This document shows, one piece after another, positions 51,501 to 64,000 of a stretch of 64,000 nt of DNA. A model generated the notes under the pieces. That model had not been told where the DNA came from. It ran no database searches and worked only from the letters and a program-made list of their open reading frames with translations. Each line of letters begins with the position of its first letter. The stretch's first letter is position 1. The position numbers and the translations under genes were made by a program. The DNA is from Aphelocoma coerulescens (Eukaryota; Chordata; Aves; Passeriformes; Corvidae), in NCBI RefSeq assembly GCF_041296385.1, contig NC_091013.1, forward strand, positions 10,616,001 through 10,680,000, in the 5' to 3' direction.

Positions 51501-54500
51501 ATGGTTCTGAGGTAGAATAAAGACCCTGTTTTATTTCACCTTCTTGATCAGAGAAATATCTGTTACATTTTTGACCAAAAAGCAACAAAGTTAAAATGAA
51601 GAAATAATAAACAGAATGTGAATTTAAGCATTTTCCACTTTGTGGGAAGAATGATGTTTCTCGGGCTATCATGAGTTACCAGTGAAGTCTCACTGCATAT
51701 GTCATGGAATCCTTTATTCAAACAGACAATTTTGAAGGTGGCATGATGTGGGATGACTTCTCAGGGCAAACGTCCAACCTTTTGACATATATTTAACCAT
51801 TTTCCTTTCTAGTATCTAATCAGTGTGTCTTAAATTCCTACTGTGTGTTGGGATCAGCAAAGATAACATTTTAAAATGTTACTATAAATCCTTCTACTCC
51901 TTCACATGTGGCCCATATGGCATAATATTTCTGAAGAAAACTGGTATGCGCGGCACATTCCCATAATGTCAATAATGTCATTCAGATGCGGGATTCAGCT
52001 CTGACAAAGTGGTTGTGTTTTGCAAAGAAATGATGGTGCATCAGAACACATAAAAATTATTAACTTGTTTGCTGGTAGTGTGATTTCGGGTGGGGCTCCC
52101 CCCCCTACCTGGACCTGTCATTGAGGCATGTGATAAAGAACAGCACGGATGCTAGGGAACCACATTATATCTCTGGTTACTAGACGACAACTGTGAAAGC
52201 TTGGCATCAAAGTGCTGTGAGACAGTTGATAAAATCAACTCCCTCAGGCATTTGTATTTCACATTACTTGACTAATTCAGAGGCAAAAAAAATTAGTAAA
52301 TTCAGTATTAATTTACTAAAGAGGATGTCCCCTGCAGTTTTGTACAAGTCATGGGGAAGTTCTTTGGAGGCAGCAGAATCTGAATTGAGGATGAGCACAG
52401 CCAAGTGGCCCTTCTGGTCAGTGACTGTAATATGTATATTGGGCCTGATGTTATGAACTCAAAAATAGGACCTCTGTGTACCTGTACTGAATGCTCCAGA
52501 GCTACACAAACCTCCAGTATAATCCACAACAGATATTGTTGTAATGATTGATTTAGAGACAGAAGGATTTACGGAAAAGAATTAGTGGTATTCTGTGCAT
52601 TTAAATTATAATACTGATATGGTGCATGTGGATGAAAAAACCTTATATTTAAAAGTAGTTTCAACCAGGACTTAGATCATGTTTCTGACCTGAGCAAAAA
52701 AGGTGAAATCGTCTTGCTGGGCCTGTGATTATGGTTAAGAGAAGACACGAAAGATGGATTAAATGTAAGTGGAGAGGAAAGGGTAGGAAAAGCAATGTAA
52801 CTGTTGAATTGGAAAAGTCTGCAAGACTGTTAGTCTTCTCTAAGACATAGTTGTATAAAGGTCTGTATTGATGAAGTGCAAACATTCAGTGAAGGAGAAA
52901 GATTTGTAACATGGAAATGCTCTTGGTTTTTATCTAGATTAGTATACACAGATTTAATGTCACCATATTTCCCTCCCCCATCTCCTCCTCTTCCTGCTAG
53001 ACTGCAAAAGTATTTAGGTCAAACATCACTTTCCTTCTGAGAAGGGTATCTTACAAGTATCTTTCTTTGACTCTTTCTAGCTAAATATGCTGAGATTAAA
53101 GAAGATCTTTCATATTGAAACTTCTATTCAGTCATGTTAGTTCATTTTGTTTATTGGTTTCTATGTTTTTATTAAACTTTTTCCAATATTTCTTATCAAG
53201 GCGTGATTAATCTATTTTGCTTAATTATGATAGGTTTTGTATGAATTTAATAATTTTGTATGTCTCTAATAATTAGAATGGTTTATACATAAGCCAGAAT
53301 TGTAAGTGGAATCTAAGGGAACTGTGCACGTGACTTTTAATTTCCTTGGGTGCTCATTACCCAATTCCTTTGAAATTCTTTCATTAGCCAATCTTAAAAT
53401 CACAAATCTTAATTAAAATAACAGGACAGCCTTTGGAGACCTCTTAGCAGAGAATACAAAGCATTTATTTTTTTTATTATGAGAAAATTGGGATTTTTTC
53501 ACCATAGGGTTCACAGGAAATGTGTTCTTTTGACTTCATGTTTCATTGTATGCCCATTTCTGAATTCTGTGGGCTATATGATCATTGTTAGGCTTTGCTG
53601 TAGGGTTGATCTTCAGGGATGCTACTTAACAATATATAGGATAAATGATTCTTCAGCCTGTTTTGAATGATGGGTAAATTACCAATTAGATTATAATTTT
53701 TAACCTTCTTTCCTTCTGCCATTGCATAATGAGTCATTTTCACTGTAATTATCATTTTCAGCAGAAAAACCTTATAAATAGCAGATTACATTTTTAGTAC
53801 TGTGTGAGAAAGAAAAGAATGAACAGCAGGAGTCATTTTCAGTTCCCTGTACTTCAAAAGAATTGTAATGGATTATTAAAAATAATGTGAAAACAAGCAC
53901 TTTTTTCACAATACTCAACAGAAAATTATGATCTTCTCCTTTTAGTGCTTTGCTACTGATTCTTCTCCTTGGAGACATTCTGACTTCATTTCAATCTGCC
54001 TCTGTAGTTTTTTCCTTTCTTTTCCAAATTTATTTCAGTTTTGCCTGTGAGGGATGTACTGTGAGGAAGGTGACACATCATAGAGGATGCCAGCCCCTGT
54101 AAGGGTTGACCATGGCAAACTGTTCCTGGGCAGCAACCTGCTGCCAGTATTGTGTCTGCTAGTATTCCTTCTGTCTGATAGTTTTTGTATTCTGAGTAAG
54201 GAAAGAAAAAGAAAAACAAAGTCTAATTGGGAAGAGATTCACAGAAATAATTCAGAAATAACTGCTAAGCAGCATAAAGGTTAAATGTTAAAAACTAGTT
54301 TTTAGTTCTAATTTTATGACCTGCACTGAAGTAAAGTAAGTTCGGGTAGGGAAAGATGGAAATAACTATAGAGCATTTTCTCAGAACAATTTCTTTCTAT
54401 TATGTTTGATAAGAACTTTCATTTTTAGAGGCTTTTAGATAAACTTAAGTGTCCACATCAGGGTAGAAAGCTACTTTTCATGAGAAATTCATCAAGAAAT

Positions 54501-55369
54501 GTAAGATTTTTTTTAAGAGATGCAGCCACAATTCTATCTGGCCCATTACCAATGATCCAGGAAAATACTCTGGTGTACTTTTTAATATTTGTTAATATCC
54601 AGTTCTCTCTCTCAATTAAATTATTCCATAGATCTTAAATATCTCTAAAAATGCAGACATCTGTGTATGTCCATTTGTGTTTGATGAGGACATCTAGGAG
54701 AGTGATCTTTCTCAATACAGTAATCGTTAATGTTTAAACTACACTTTCTTAGTTTGGTGTGGTTGAACAACTCTGTCACTTAAAAATCATGGCACCAAAA
54801 AAAATAGACTCAAAACATTATTTAAAATTAATATCTCCATAGCAGAAATCTGGTTAAATTTACACTCCTATGGGAGAGAAGAGAGTAATATTTTGAAGCA
54901 TATTAACTGAATTTCAATTTACAATTCAGAGAAAACTCAGTACTTTGGAATTTTCCATGAAAATGTAGAAGGTTTTTTTTGCTTTGTTTTGTTATTTTAA
55001 TAAGTGAATGGAAGAGACAAGACTGTGTGTACAGGATTTTACAGGAAAAAGAGTGGAGAGGGGGAGATCTGGGTTAAAAATATATTCCCAGATATTTTTG
55101 GTCCACTCTTACAGATTGTGTGTTGCTGACCATAATATATACAACAAGGACACAAAGTGTATTCCTCAGAACATACTTGAAATTTTGCTGATTTTATACC
55201 CACTGCCTCTTAAAAATTAGAATTATAACGTCTAACAAATCAGTCATCTAATTTCATCACCCAGATGCAGAGATTTTTATTATCCTTGCCATCCTTTCTG
55301 CAGTATTCTCATTTACCATTGATACCTGTCAATTTTGGTAACCCATAACCTATGGACACTTTTTACATG

Positions 55370-55450
55370 AGTTCTTAAGGAAGAAGCTTGTAAACTCTGC
55401 AGGGCAGGGATCCCATCTTCATATTTCTTTAAATATTTAGACACTGTAGA
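55370..55450 (+). repeat. Possible MIR-like ancient SINE relic
   Basis: AGCTTGTAAACTCTGCAGGG followed by CAGGGATCCCATCTTC resembles the conserved 3' part of MIR-type elements (consensus around TGTAAGCTCCTTGAGGGCAG). Only about 80 bp is alignable by eye. Confidence 0.35.
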
Positions 55451-56457
55451 TTCTATTAAAGGAAACCCAAAAAACCTAACATGTATTAATTGTTTTGATC
55501 ATATTTTAGCTGCAATACAAATTCCTGGCATATCTCACTGAATAATGAAAAAATCATTTGTAATTCTTATTCATACACACAAAATTGGGGCAGATCATAG
55601 CAAAAATGAATGTTTCCTGCTACTGAAATGTTAGACATGTTATCTCAGACTTCCAAACCATTTGGCCATCAGAGAGCAGACTGTTATCTGTTCTGATATT
55701 AATCTACTTGCAACAGCTACTTTGGTGCACAGTTTCAAAATGACAACACACATGCACAATGCATCATAATTATGTCCCTTTCAGGAATAAGAACTGCAGA
55801 AAAATGTCTTGAACTTAAGAAAGTGTCTTTGCATCTGTGGGAACTAAAAATAGGCTTTTTAAAGATGTGGCTGTAAGGGATGTTTCCCAAAGTATCGCAT
55901 GGGGTTCACAATATGTTTTTAGGGGAGATAAAATGCAGAATCATATGTATGCATAATAGGCAGGCATCATTCAGTCTAAATTCAATCAAGAATGAAATGC
56001 TATTACGTGCAAACACCTCCTGGGCTTGTGCAGAGGTAATGGAGCATATGAAATAGATAAAGTGACAGTGAAGAGAGGAAGAAGATATGTGGCTTTCCCT
56101 ACAACTTTGTTTAATAAAGCTTTCAACATACATTGTGGATATAATGGGTTGTTTTGTCTCCATCCAAATCACCTTAGTTTTTATTCCATGCATTTTGTAG
56201 ACTGTAATTTGGTGATAATGGCTTCTTTGCACAGCTCAGGAGTGATGAACAGGAATAACAAGGTCTGTTAATAAGAGGATGTGCATGTCCTTCCCAATAC
56301 AGAGATCTTTGAGTGGAAGAAACTCATATTTTGTTTGTAAGAAGCATCAGTAAGTATTCAGTATTGAATATTTAGGGAGAATAAATATGAAAAGACTGAT
56401 TGGAAACCAGTCTGTGTAACAGCCAGGTGGAAAGACTCAGCTATTTTCAGCCTTTCC

Positions 56458-56501
56458 TTACTTCTTACATGCTTATTACTTCTTACATGCTTATTACTTC
56501 T
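56458..56501 (+). repeat. 18-bp tandem repeat
   Basis: TTACTTCTTACATGCTTA is repeated exactly twice in tandem, followed by a partial third unit TTACTTCT. Confidence 0.9.
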
Positions 56502-57312
56502 GTGAAACATGCTTTATGAAATCTGTAGTTCTTGAAGTTTGTCTTCTGCATTATCAGTGGTTTTGATTCAGTGGGTTTGGTCTATGTTGTAAACTTCCAA
56601 GCCACACTGCCTGAGTGAGGAGCAGATTTGTATTGCTCTACCTGAGAAGGGCTGTGACTGCAACATGATTCAAGGAGTCAGGACGTGGTCTCTTTTCCCC
56701 CTTGCTCTAGTTGGGAGCAATCTGTTCAGACACAGGGAATTTATGCCCTTTTTACTCCCTAAAGGGAGATGTAGTTGAATTCTCAGATGAACTGTTCATG
56801 TTGTCTCAGTCTTGTCAACATTTTCAGACTTTCTCATTTCAGTGGAAATTTGTGATGACTAAATAATTGGAATGTGATACAGTTGTGGAAAGCATTTAAA
56901 TATGTATTGTGTTTACTAGTTTTTTTAATTCCTTGATTTATCTAAAAGTCAAGTGTTTGGAGACTTCTTAGCAGCAGCTAGAAAATATGTATTAGTAATA
57001 TAAATAATATATTATGCCAACATAGTAACAAATCAAACTCTTCCTGTTTACTACTGAAAGAAGATCTATTTATAACGCTAAAGATTTCCCTATAATTTAG
57101 AAAAAAAAAAAAAAGAAACATCTTGCATAGGATTTGGCATAAATTTGAATGAGGACAACATTGCACTTAACAAATATTTTGAGTCTCACATAACTCTCTA
57201 TTTGCAATAGTTCTGTCAGTGTTTTAGGTTACATAATTTGTATTTGATAGAACTGTAACAAATACAAGAATAAATAGGTTTTAAATGGGACTAAAAGAGG
57301 GTTTTTTTACAC

Positions 57313-57735
57313 TTGAGAGCATAAGAAATGCTTTACTGAGTCAAATCATCATTCTTCTGTCTAACCCAGGAAAATGTCTCTGGTGGTGACATTAGGGCAG
57401 GTTGAACAGGGAGAATGTACCAGCCTGACTGCCTTCTGCTGCATGTTACCCTTGTACTGCCCCATCACTAGCATCCACAGCTCTTGGATTTGGGACATCA
57501 GGAGTCCTTGTAGCATCTATTTTTCAGCCTATTGTTCATGAAGTTGTCTAATCTCTCTTTGAAACTGCTGTTTTTCTTGGCCCTCATGACCTCCTGTGGG
57601 CAAGCTCTATATACTCAGTACCTGCTATGAGAAGAAATACTTTTTTTTCATTCTAAAACAGTTACTACAATAATGCAGCATACTCCTGCCCACTCTCTTC
57701 TGTCTCTAAATGAAATACACATTCAGGAGTGAAAT
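57313..57735 (-). mobile_element. Ancient amniote CR1/L3-like LINE relic, minus strand
   Basis: On the + strand, GAGCATAAGAAATGCTTTAC with ACTGAGTCAAATCATC, then TCTGTCTAACCCAGGAAAAT and GAGAAGAAATACTTTTTTTT, follow the reverse complement of an old CR1 group shared by turtles, crocodilians and birds. Identity is low, which suggests an insertion older than the avian CR1 copies elsewhere in the window. Confidence 0.6.
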
Positions 57736-58804
57736 TTTCATTTTATGTAATGTTGTCAGGTTTCCTAAAACTCTTTTCTAAAGGATTTTGTAAAAAAAGA
57801 TTTATATGTTTCTGTATCCTACCTAAACTGGTGGTGAACTAGATCATCCTTCTCTGCATGCTTGTGGGCTTCTTCAAAGAAGTCCAGGAGTTTTTTTAAC
57901 AAAAAACTATGGCAGCTATGGGACACCAGTTTCAAATCCTAGTGCTGGAGCTGTAGGATTGAAGCTGTTCACTATGGTCATATGTCCTGCTGTCAAAGCC
58001 TCTCGGATCTCCCTCCTCGCAGAGAGTTTGTGTCACTCCTGGTTACAGACCCATCTTATTCTTCAGACCTGGAATATAATTCCTGGGTTAATTTTTAGAT
58101 TAGGTAATTAATCTTGTTTTATTTTAAAGTACTTTTTAGTATATAATAGGATCCCAACACCTACACAGCCTTTCTTTCCTTTATTATTTGCATCTCTATG
58201 TTACAGTGCACATCTTACTATTTTTCTGTCACCAAACTTCTGAGAAAAGATATGTCAGCTAAAGTAAAACAAGCTCTTCATGTCTTAGCTAAGAAATTGA
58301 GGCCAGCATTTTTAATAGAAATAAAAATAGAGAAAATTAAGTGTTAGCCTGCCATTTTTCACTGTCATTCCATAAAACATATCATACTACAAAGAAACTA
58401 CAATGACAAGGAGAGGCCAATTTTAATATCTAAGCTAACTTTGAGGAAGAAATAATTTAGTAATTGTTCTTATTATTGGCAGTCTTATTATAGACAGTCT
58501 GCAGGTACTGTTTCCCATCCTTCCTGTTCTTTCTTCATTGTTATCAAGTAATCAAAATAAAAGTTGAAAGAGTATTAGCTCTAAAAAATGCATGTGATCA
58601 GGCTTTTATTCAAGCCAATATTAAAAGTTCTATGGAAAATGATGCTATAAATTAGCACAGGGTTCTCTTTATTCTCTGTGCTGGTTTTAATAGTTGTTTT
58701 ATTCACAAATGAAGGGTAAGTGTAATAAAAAGATCTTGAAGGAGATCTAAAAGTCTGTGCAGTCCAGATTTTTGCAGGCAGGATCAACTAGACTTAGATC
58801 ATTT

Positions 58805-59835
58805 CTGACCAGTTTCTGTCTAACCTGCTCCATAAGATTTTTTGTTTTCTGTATCTTTGCAGAATTTTTTTCCCACAACTTTGCAATCCTTGCCAGTCAA
58901 AGATGTTTGTCTCCAACCTTAATGTCCCCTGCTTCAATTTAAGCTAATTATGTCACCACAATGAAAATTGAGAACAGTTTACTCTCTCTCAGCAATAACC
59001 TCATATACTTGAAGGGTGGTACTTCAATTTTCTCTAGAGTAAACAAATCCTGCTCCTTAAAATCTCTATCCTTGTTTCTAGATTAGTGACCATCTGTCCA
59101 GTCATTTGCTACCCATTCTGATGCTAATCCAGTTTTTCAGCTAGTTATTTTAATGCTTTGGACTTGTTGATTTCTTAGGTTTTTTTGAGAGTGCTTTGAA
59201 TTGTGTTCCTCTTCTCAAGTTCTTGCTGCTGGTTGGGTTTTGCATCACTGTGAATATAAAAATCTAATCTCTATTCCATCAACCAATAACAATGATTACT
59301 ATTAGGCATAGGACAGATCTGTATGTAGCTTCACTTGATATTGCCTTCCCATATAGTGTATTCAAGTTATGTTGTTTGGTTTTTTTCCCATCAGTTTCAT
59401 TTCCATTTACATCCAAGTTTCCTGCTTTTAGTAACATCACATGGGCAGTATTAGAAGCCTTGCTATGGGCATCAGGCACAACTTCTACCTGTGGTTCACT
59501 ACTGGTAAATCTTACAGCTCTGGATGAAGGGAAATGCAGTTTTCTGCTTATTATTTACTCTTTATAAATGGTTGGCTATATTACTTGTTACTATTTTCCC
59601 TTCTCAAAAGTTGTTTAATCATATGTTCTAAAAATGAGCTAGGGATAATTCACCTAAAATTTCATGGGTGGTTTTCTATGCCTCTTTCAAAAGTGAGGTT
59701 TATTCATCCATTGCAGGTCCTTAAATATAACTACTAATGCCCATGAGGTTTCTTGAGCCAGTTCCTGAGTATTATAGATGAAATTCATGAGCTGTCACAT
59801 CAGAATTCATATTGAGTTCGATAAGAATGATGTCA
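58805..59835 (-). mobile_element. Degraded old CR1-like LINE, minus strand
   Basis: Scattered blocks in the order of a reversed CR1: TTTCTGTCTAACCTGCTCC near 58815, a central AT-rich portion, and at the far end CTTGAGCCAGTTCCTGAGTA near 59751, similar to the CR1 segment just upstream of the reverse transcriptase. It is heavily diverged, and the borders and continuity are uncertain. Confidence 0.45.
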
Positions 59836-60300
59836 CACCAATAACAAAGTTAGCATTGTTTGTTTATTGTCTTTCACATAGAGACCTTCTGCCTTGAAGC
59901 TGTTAACATAAGTATTAGTGCTAGAACAAACCTTTTTTCAGACTATCACTTCAAAAGTTTCAGTGACTGCTTTATTCTGTTTAGGTAAAAATGTTGAGGC
60001 AAAATAAGTTTGCAAACTTTATGGCATCTGCAAAAATAATCTCCGTCTTGTATAACATTACAGAAGAGAAAAGAGCTATAGGTTTGAAACTCTTGTTTCC
60101 ATAAGGGGATAACAAACACTGTGGATAATAGTACAAGAAGCTGTTTAGACTCTCTGTGATGGGCTGTAGTCCTTATCCAAATATTGGCTACTGTTACATA
60201 TTACTTGTATGTATATTTGTGTGTGGGAGCATGTGTGCATACATATCTATATTTTAATACATATATTTTTTTCCCGGTAGAAGATGTAATGAAGACCACC

Positions 60301-60344
60301 ATCAAAATAAATCAAAATAAATCAAAATAAATCAAAATAAATCA
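60301..60344 (+). repeat. Decamer minisatellite (ATCAAAATAA)
   Basis: Four exact head-to-tail copies of ATCAAAATAA plus a partial fifth. The perfect units suggest a young or length-variable array. Confidence 0.95.
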
Positions 60345-61314
60345 TCAGGTAGCTAGATGGATTGGTAACAGCAAATTATGAACAATAGCCTGAGTAAGCA
60401 GTGACTTTGAAGTTGAGAACAGATATTTGAAAATATTCTTCCAATAAGAATACTAGGAAGTACATGCAAGAATAAATTATGGACAGTTAGTACAGGTATC
60501 CTCAGGCTGCTCCATGAATTTGTTCCAAACCAACTGTGCCTTTTTAAAGAAAATTACACAGAGTATGCAACAATGGAGACTTGACTCTGATCTCTTTCTC
60601 TGCTGTGCACACACATACATACACAGATGTTGTAGTCCTGCAATACTGTGGACGTGTCTTGATTACAGACAGGCTCACTGCAGCTGTTTTACATGAGATA
60701 AAGCTGGGGAGCAGATGCAGCAACAGGTAAGTGGTTCTATATTCAGTCAGGTGAGACTCATCAGGTCTCATTAACTCAGGCTGTTCTGAAAGGCTCTGTA
60801 CTGCTGAGCTGGCCCCAGAAATCACACAGTTGTGTTCACACCATGCTCTGTGTGCATTAGTTAAGTCTCTCTGACCTAAGCTAGTTCTTTACCTGATCAG
60901 CTGTAGAGCCTCTTCTCTGTGTTGTATTTAGTCCAGAAATGGGGCTAACTCATCCATAGGTAATTGAGGATTGACTGTCTTTCTGGAGTATGCACCTCAA
61001 ATATCAGTTAGCTCTCTTTCATATCACTGCTTTTCCTATACCTCCAATTCTTCCATCTCAAGCCTCTACCCTGCTGTTCCCACTCATTCCTGTTCCCCAC
61101 CCTTCATACACCTGCCTTGTGCTCAGTCTGAAGCAGTTGCCTTCCTAGGCAGGTGAGAGGTGAATGGTTCAGGAAGCAGGATGGATAGAGCTGTCCAGAA
61201 ACTACAGTGCACTCTCCCAGGGGGGAATGTACATCCATTTTCAGTGGTACACTGGAGTCTGGGCACCTAAACTCTTGGGTTGATGCTGCTGTGGCAGTTT
61301 CTGCTTTTATTTTT

Positions 61315-61318
<4 letters not shown>

Positions 61319-61345
<27 letters not shown>
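61319..61345 (+). repeat. Poly-T run of 27
   Basis: An uninterrupted T run in intron 51. On the - strand it is a poly-A, but no recognisable retroposed body precedes it on that strand. Confidence 0.9.
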
Positions 61346-64000
61346 GTTCAGTATGAATAATGAGTATGCTTTGTGGCTTTTTAGGGTTTGAGGGATTGTT
61401 AATCTGTGGACAGAGATTCAATTTGGAGTTAATTCAATAAACATGCCCTCAGCCAGAAATCCTCTGCAATTGTGTGCAAGTATAGAAAACTCTCCTAATG
61501 TATCTCTTATGTGACTTTAGTTGTTTATAGTGGGGAACATTCCTCCAAGATAGTAACTTGTACAATCTGATTTCCATATGCAATGTCTTAGGCTGTGGAA
61601 GACAGTTTGAAACATTTTCCTTTGATCTAAGGTGACATTAGAAAACAATAAACCACCAACCCTCCAGAGAACAACCTTGGCATACATGGTGAATCTTTTA
61701 CAATTATTTGTTATCTCTTAATGCCTGCACATCTGCAGCAGTGAGTAATTAGTTTGAAGGGAAGCTAAAATTTTAAAACTGATTACAGTCTTTGCAGTTT
61801 TTCAGAACTACATTTGAGTTTGGGTTATTTTTGTTTTGTTTTGAAGAAACATAGGGGTAATATTCAAAGAAGTTAAAACATCCTTTTATACATGTTAACC
61901 TACACCTGCAATACAGACTAAGAAGATATGGTATCACAGCAGCTATTCCACTGTTGGGAATCTGTTTAGAAAAAAAAAAAGAAAAATTTCTGACCACGCG
62001 TCTTCTCTATTACTACATTCTTAATGCCCTACACTGCTGCTATTAGGGTTGCACTTCTTTGGCATTCTCTCTCAATTTCACCTTAATCAAAATGAAAATG
62101 TGTAACTTCAGCTATCTGTACACCAACAACTGCCATCCTCCATTCCTCACCTACCCATCTTCAGTAAGGCAGCCCAGCCATTTCGCATTTCCAGTGGCAG
62201 CTTGCTTCTGTTCCTTTTCCTTAGAGCTGTGTCCCTGTTACACCTGTCCTCTGACCTTTCTTGGCACAAGGCAGAGGCTGAGACCAAAAGGAAAGCCATG
62301 GGTGTAAGCTGGCATGGTGGCATCATTGCCACTACTGCACCAACTAGAAATGGTCAACCAGTGGCATCTCCATAGCCCTGGAGACCCTTCCTGAGGAAAC
62401 AGCTGATACAGAGTTTAAGGACATGCTGAGGCACATCTCCTAAACTTGTTCGTTTTGTTTTGTTTTTAACCAGAATATATTATGCTGTCATGGATAAATA
62501 AATTGATGTTGCTTTTAGCTGGTTCATCAGCACTACAGGATAATGGCATCTGTTCAGTCTTATGTGTAATATTTCTCCTTTATTTCTTGGTGCAGTTGCT
62601 TATTCTTGTTTCAAGAGAGTTCTTCAAATCCCTTGGACATGGCTACAATTTACATCTTTGCATTTTCTAGTGCTTGGAATGAAAGTACTTAGAAGGATAC
62701 TCTGGAGGGTAAAATAGAAGCAAAAGAAATGGTAGATTCCTAAACTCAGTTTTCTTTTGTTAATAATTAATAGCTGACAAAAAAAAATTGCTTTCAAATG
62801 TAGCTCTCAAGAAAAATAACTCTTACTTTTTCTGTCTGGTGGAAAAAGCCTCTGGAAAGAAGTTTGTCTGCATATGTATATGTGATAATTTTCAAGAGAA
62901 AAGAAGGAATAAGGTCAAAAAGTTGAATAAGAAAAAATTGCCAAGATAGATACATTTTTCAGTTCCATAGACTGTAAAATACCTCCCAGTTTTGCAGGCT
63001 GCTATTTGCAAAAAAACCAGTGACCTCAGTCTGGAGTCCTTCCAGGATTCAGCTCTTGAAGAACTGCTTGTCACAATCTAGCATTTCCATAGGGAGATAC
63101 AAATCATTAATTTTTAAAAATATAACACATTTGAGAGCTCTTGTTTCCACCTCCCAATATGGCCTTTCAGTAACTGACTTTGTTATGGTAACAGGGAGGG
63201 GGAGAGCGGGAGACAGGGTCCAGATGCATCATAACAGCCTCCCAGTTAATTTGGGTTCTCCACCCTGGAGAACTGACTGCATCAATCCTCAGACAAGCCT
63301 CTATATGGTATGACATTTTATTGCACCTTCCTAATTTAGTGCATAAAAAGTGAAAATATCACTTATCAGATAAGGCCAAATTGTCAGGTATGTTAAACTT
63401 GAAAATTATTATTCCAAAATTTTATATATCTCTCTGTATTGTGCTTCATGTCAAATTTTGTGTCAATGCTACTAATGTGAAAAACACCTTACTGGCATTG
63501 GAAAAGTTACTATTGAGTGAAAACCTGAAAATCAAGTTGGATTAACTGATAAAGATGACCACTTTTTACTAGTGAGTTGTTAGCAGCCAGTGCCATAAGC
63601 CTTGGTTTAGGAATTGCAGTCTGTGAATTAAAAAAAACCAAAAGCCTGTCCTGTTGAAAAGCAGCACTAGAAAAAGGGATGATGTACAGTCTTTCCGTCT
63701 TCAGTTATTTTCCAGCCTGACTGACACTATTATGGAACTGCATACAGTGAATTTATGAATGTGGTCAGGATTTTTTACACAAGGCAGTGTGCAGTATAGT
63801 TTGTTGTTAAGCTGAGGTTCATCTCTGTAGTACATGGGAGAGCAAGCACGTGAGAACAGTCGAGCAAAAACCTGGTGACAAGTTTATTTCTTTCTGGAAC
63901 TGTGGAAATACTTTGCCTATAAAATGTTTATATTTTACAAACATAACAGGAACTAAGTGTAAATAAAAATACATTGCAAGGTACAGTTTCATACCTACTT

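Larger units (their letters stand above)
41437..64000 (+). other. DMD: DMD intron 51, 5' part
   Basis: The intron begins GTATGA and continues past the window end; nothing resembling human exon 52 was found. The stretches 41437-47990, 48527-55360, 55455-57310 and 59836-64000 are AT-rich non-coding sequence with only the small tandem repeats listed. The block 47990-59836 carries CR1-type elements of at least two ages. Confidence 0.9.

Noticed and set aside
41437..64000. Search for the equivalent of human DMD exon 52
   Set aside because: No matching segment; intron 51 extends beyond the window end.
1..64000. CRISPR arrays, bacterial-type operons, tRNA or rRNA genes
   Set aside because: No regularly spaced repeat-spacer pattern and no recognisable structural RNA; the window is vertebrate intron.

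Overview
The window is a piece of a bird genome lying inside the dystrophin gene (DMD), read on the + strand. Three short coding exons can be recognised with consensus splice sites, in order and in a consistent reading frame. They correspond to human DMD exons 49 (102 nt), 50 (100 nt) and 51 (236 nt). All the rest is intron: the 3' part of intron 48 (1-19685), complete intron 49 (19788-24893, 5.1 kb), complete intron 50 (24994-41200, 16.2 kb) and the 5' part of intron 51 (41437-64000). I found no other protein-coding gene, RNA gene, CRISPR array or operon. The many short open frames are chance or repeat-derived, apart from those containing exon sequence.

The bird assignment rests on the repeats. 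There are several CR1 LINE copies on both strands, two of them ending in the avian-type ATTCTRTG tail. One LTR at 10803-11402 matches, from memory, a family that is very common in songbirds and other neognaths. A second LTR-like block lies on the - strand at about 2.7-3.3 kb. Introns 49 and 50 are also much shorter than I recall for human. Species cannot be told from the sequence. In birds DMD is autosomal (established knowledge, not visible here).

Layout: 1-19.7 kb, intron 48 with LTR material near 2.3-3.3 kb, a solo LTR at 10.8-11.4 kb, and a CR1 with an internal deletion at 14.3-15.6 kb. 19.7-25.0 kb, exon 49, a compact intron 49 with two CR1 pieces and a GC-rich patch, then exon 50, whose acceptor is fed by an AT-rich minisatellite directly behind a CR1 3' end. 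25.0-41.4 kb, intron 50 with two minus-strand CR1 copies, then exon 51. 41.4-64 kb, intron 51 with a younger CR1 at 48 kb, older degraded CR1-like relics at 57.3-59.8 kb, a possible MIR-like relic at 55.4 kb, and small tandem repeats.

Together the exons encode the end of spectrin-like repeat 19, all of hinge 3 and the start of repeat 20 of the dystrophin rod. The points most worth a second look are hinge 3 (length changes against human, and a possible tandem 5' splice site in exon 50), the repeat-built 3' splice region of exon 50, and the conserved in-frame ATG in exon 51 that serves as the Dp140 start in mammals. I do not see evidence for an undescribed biological system in this window.
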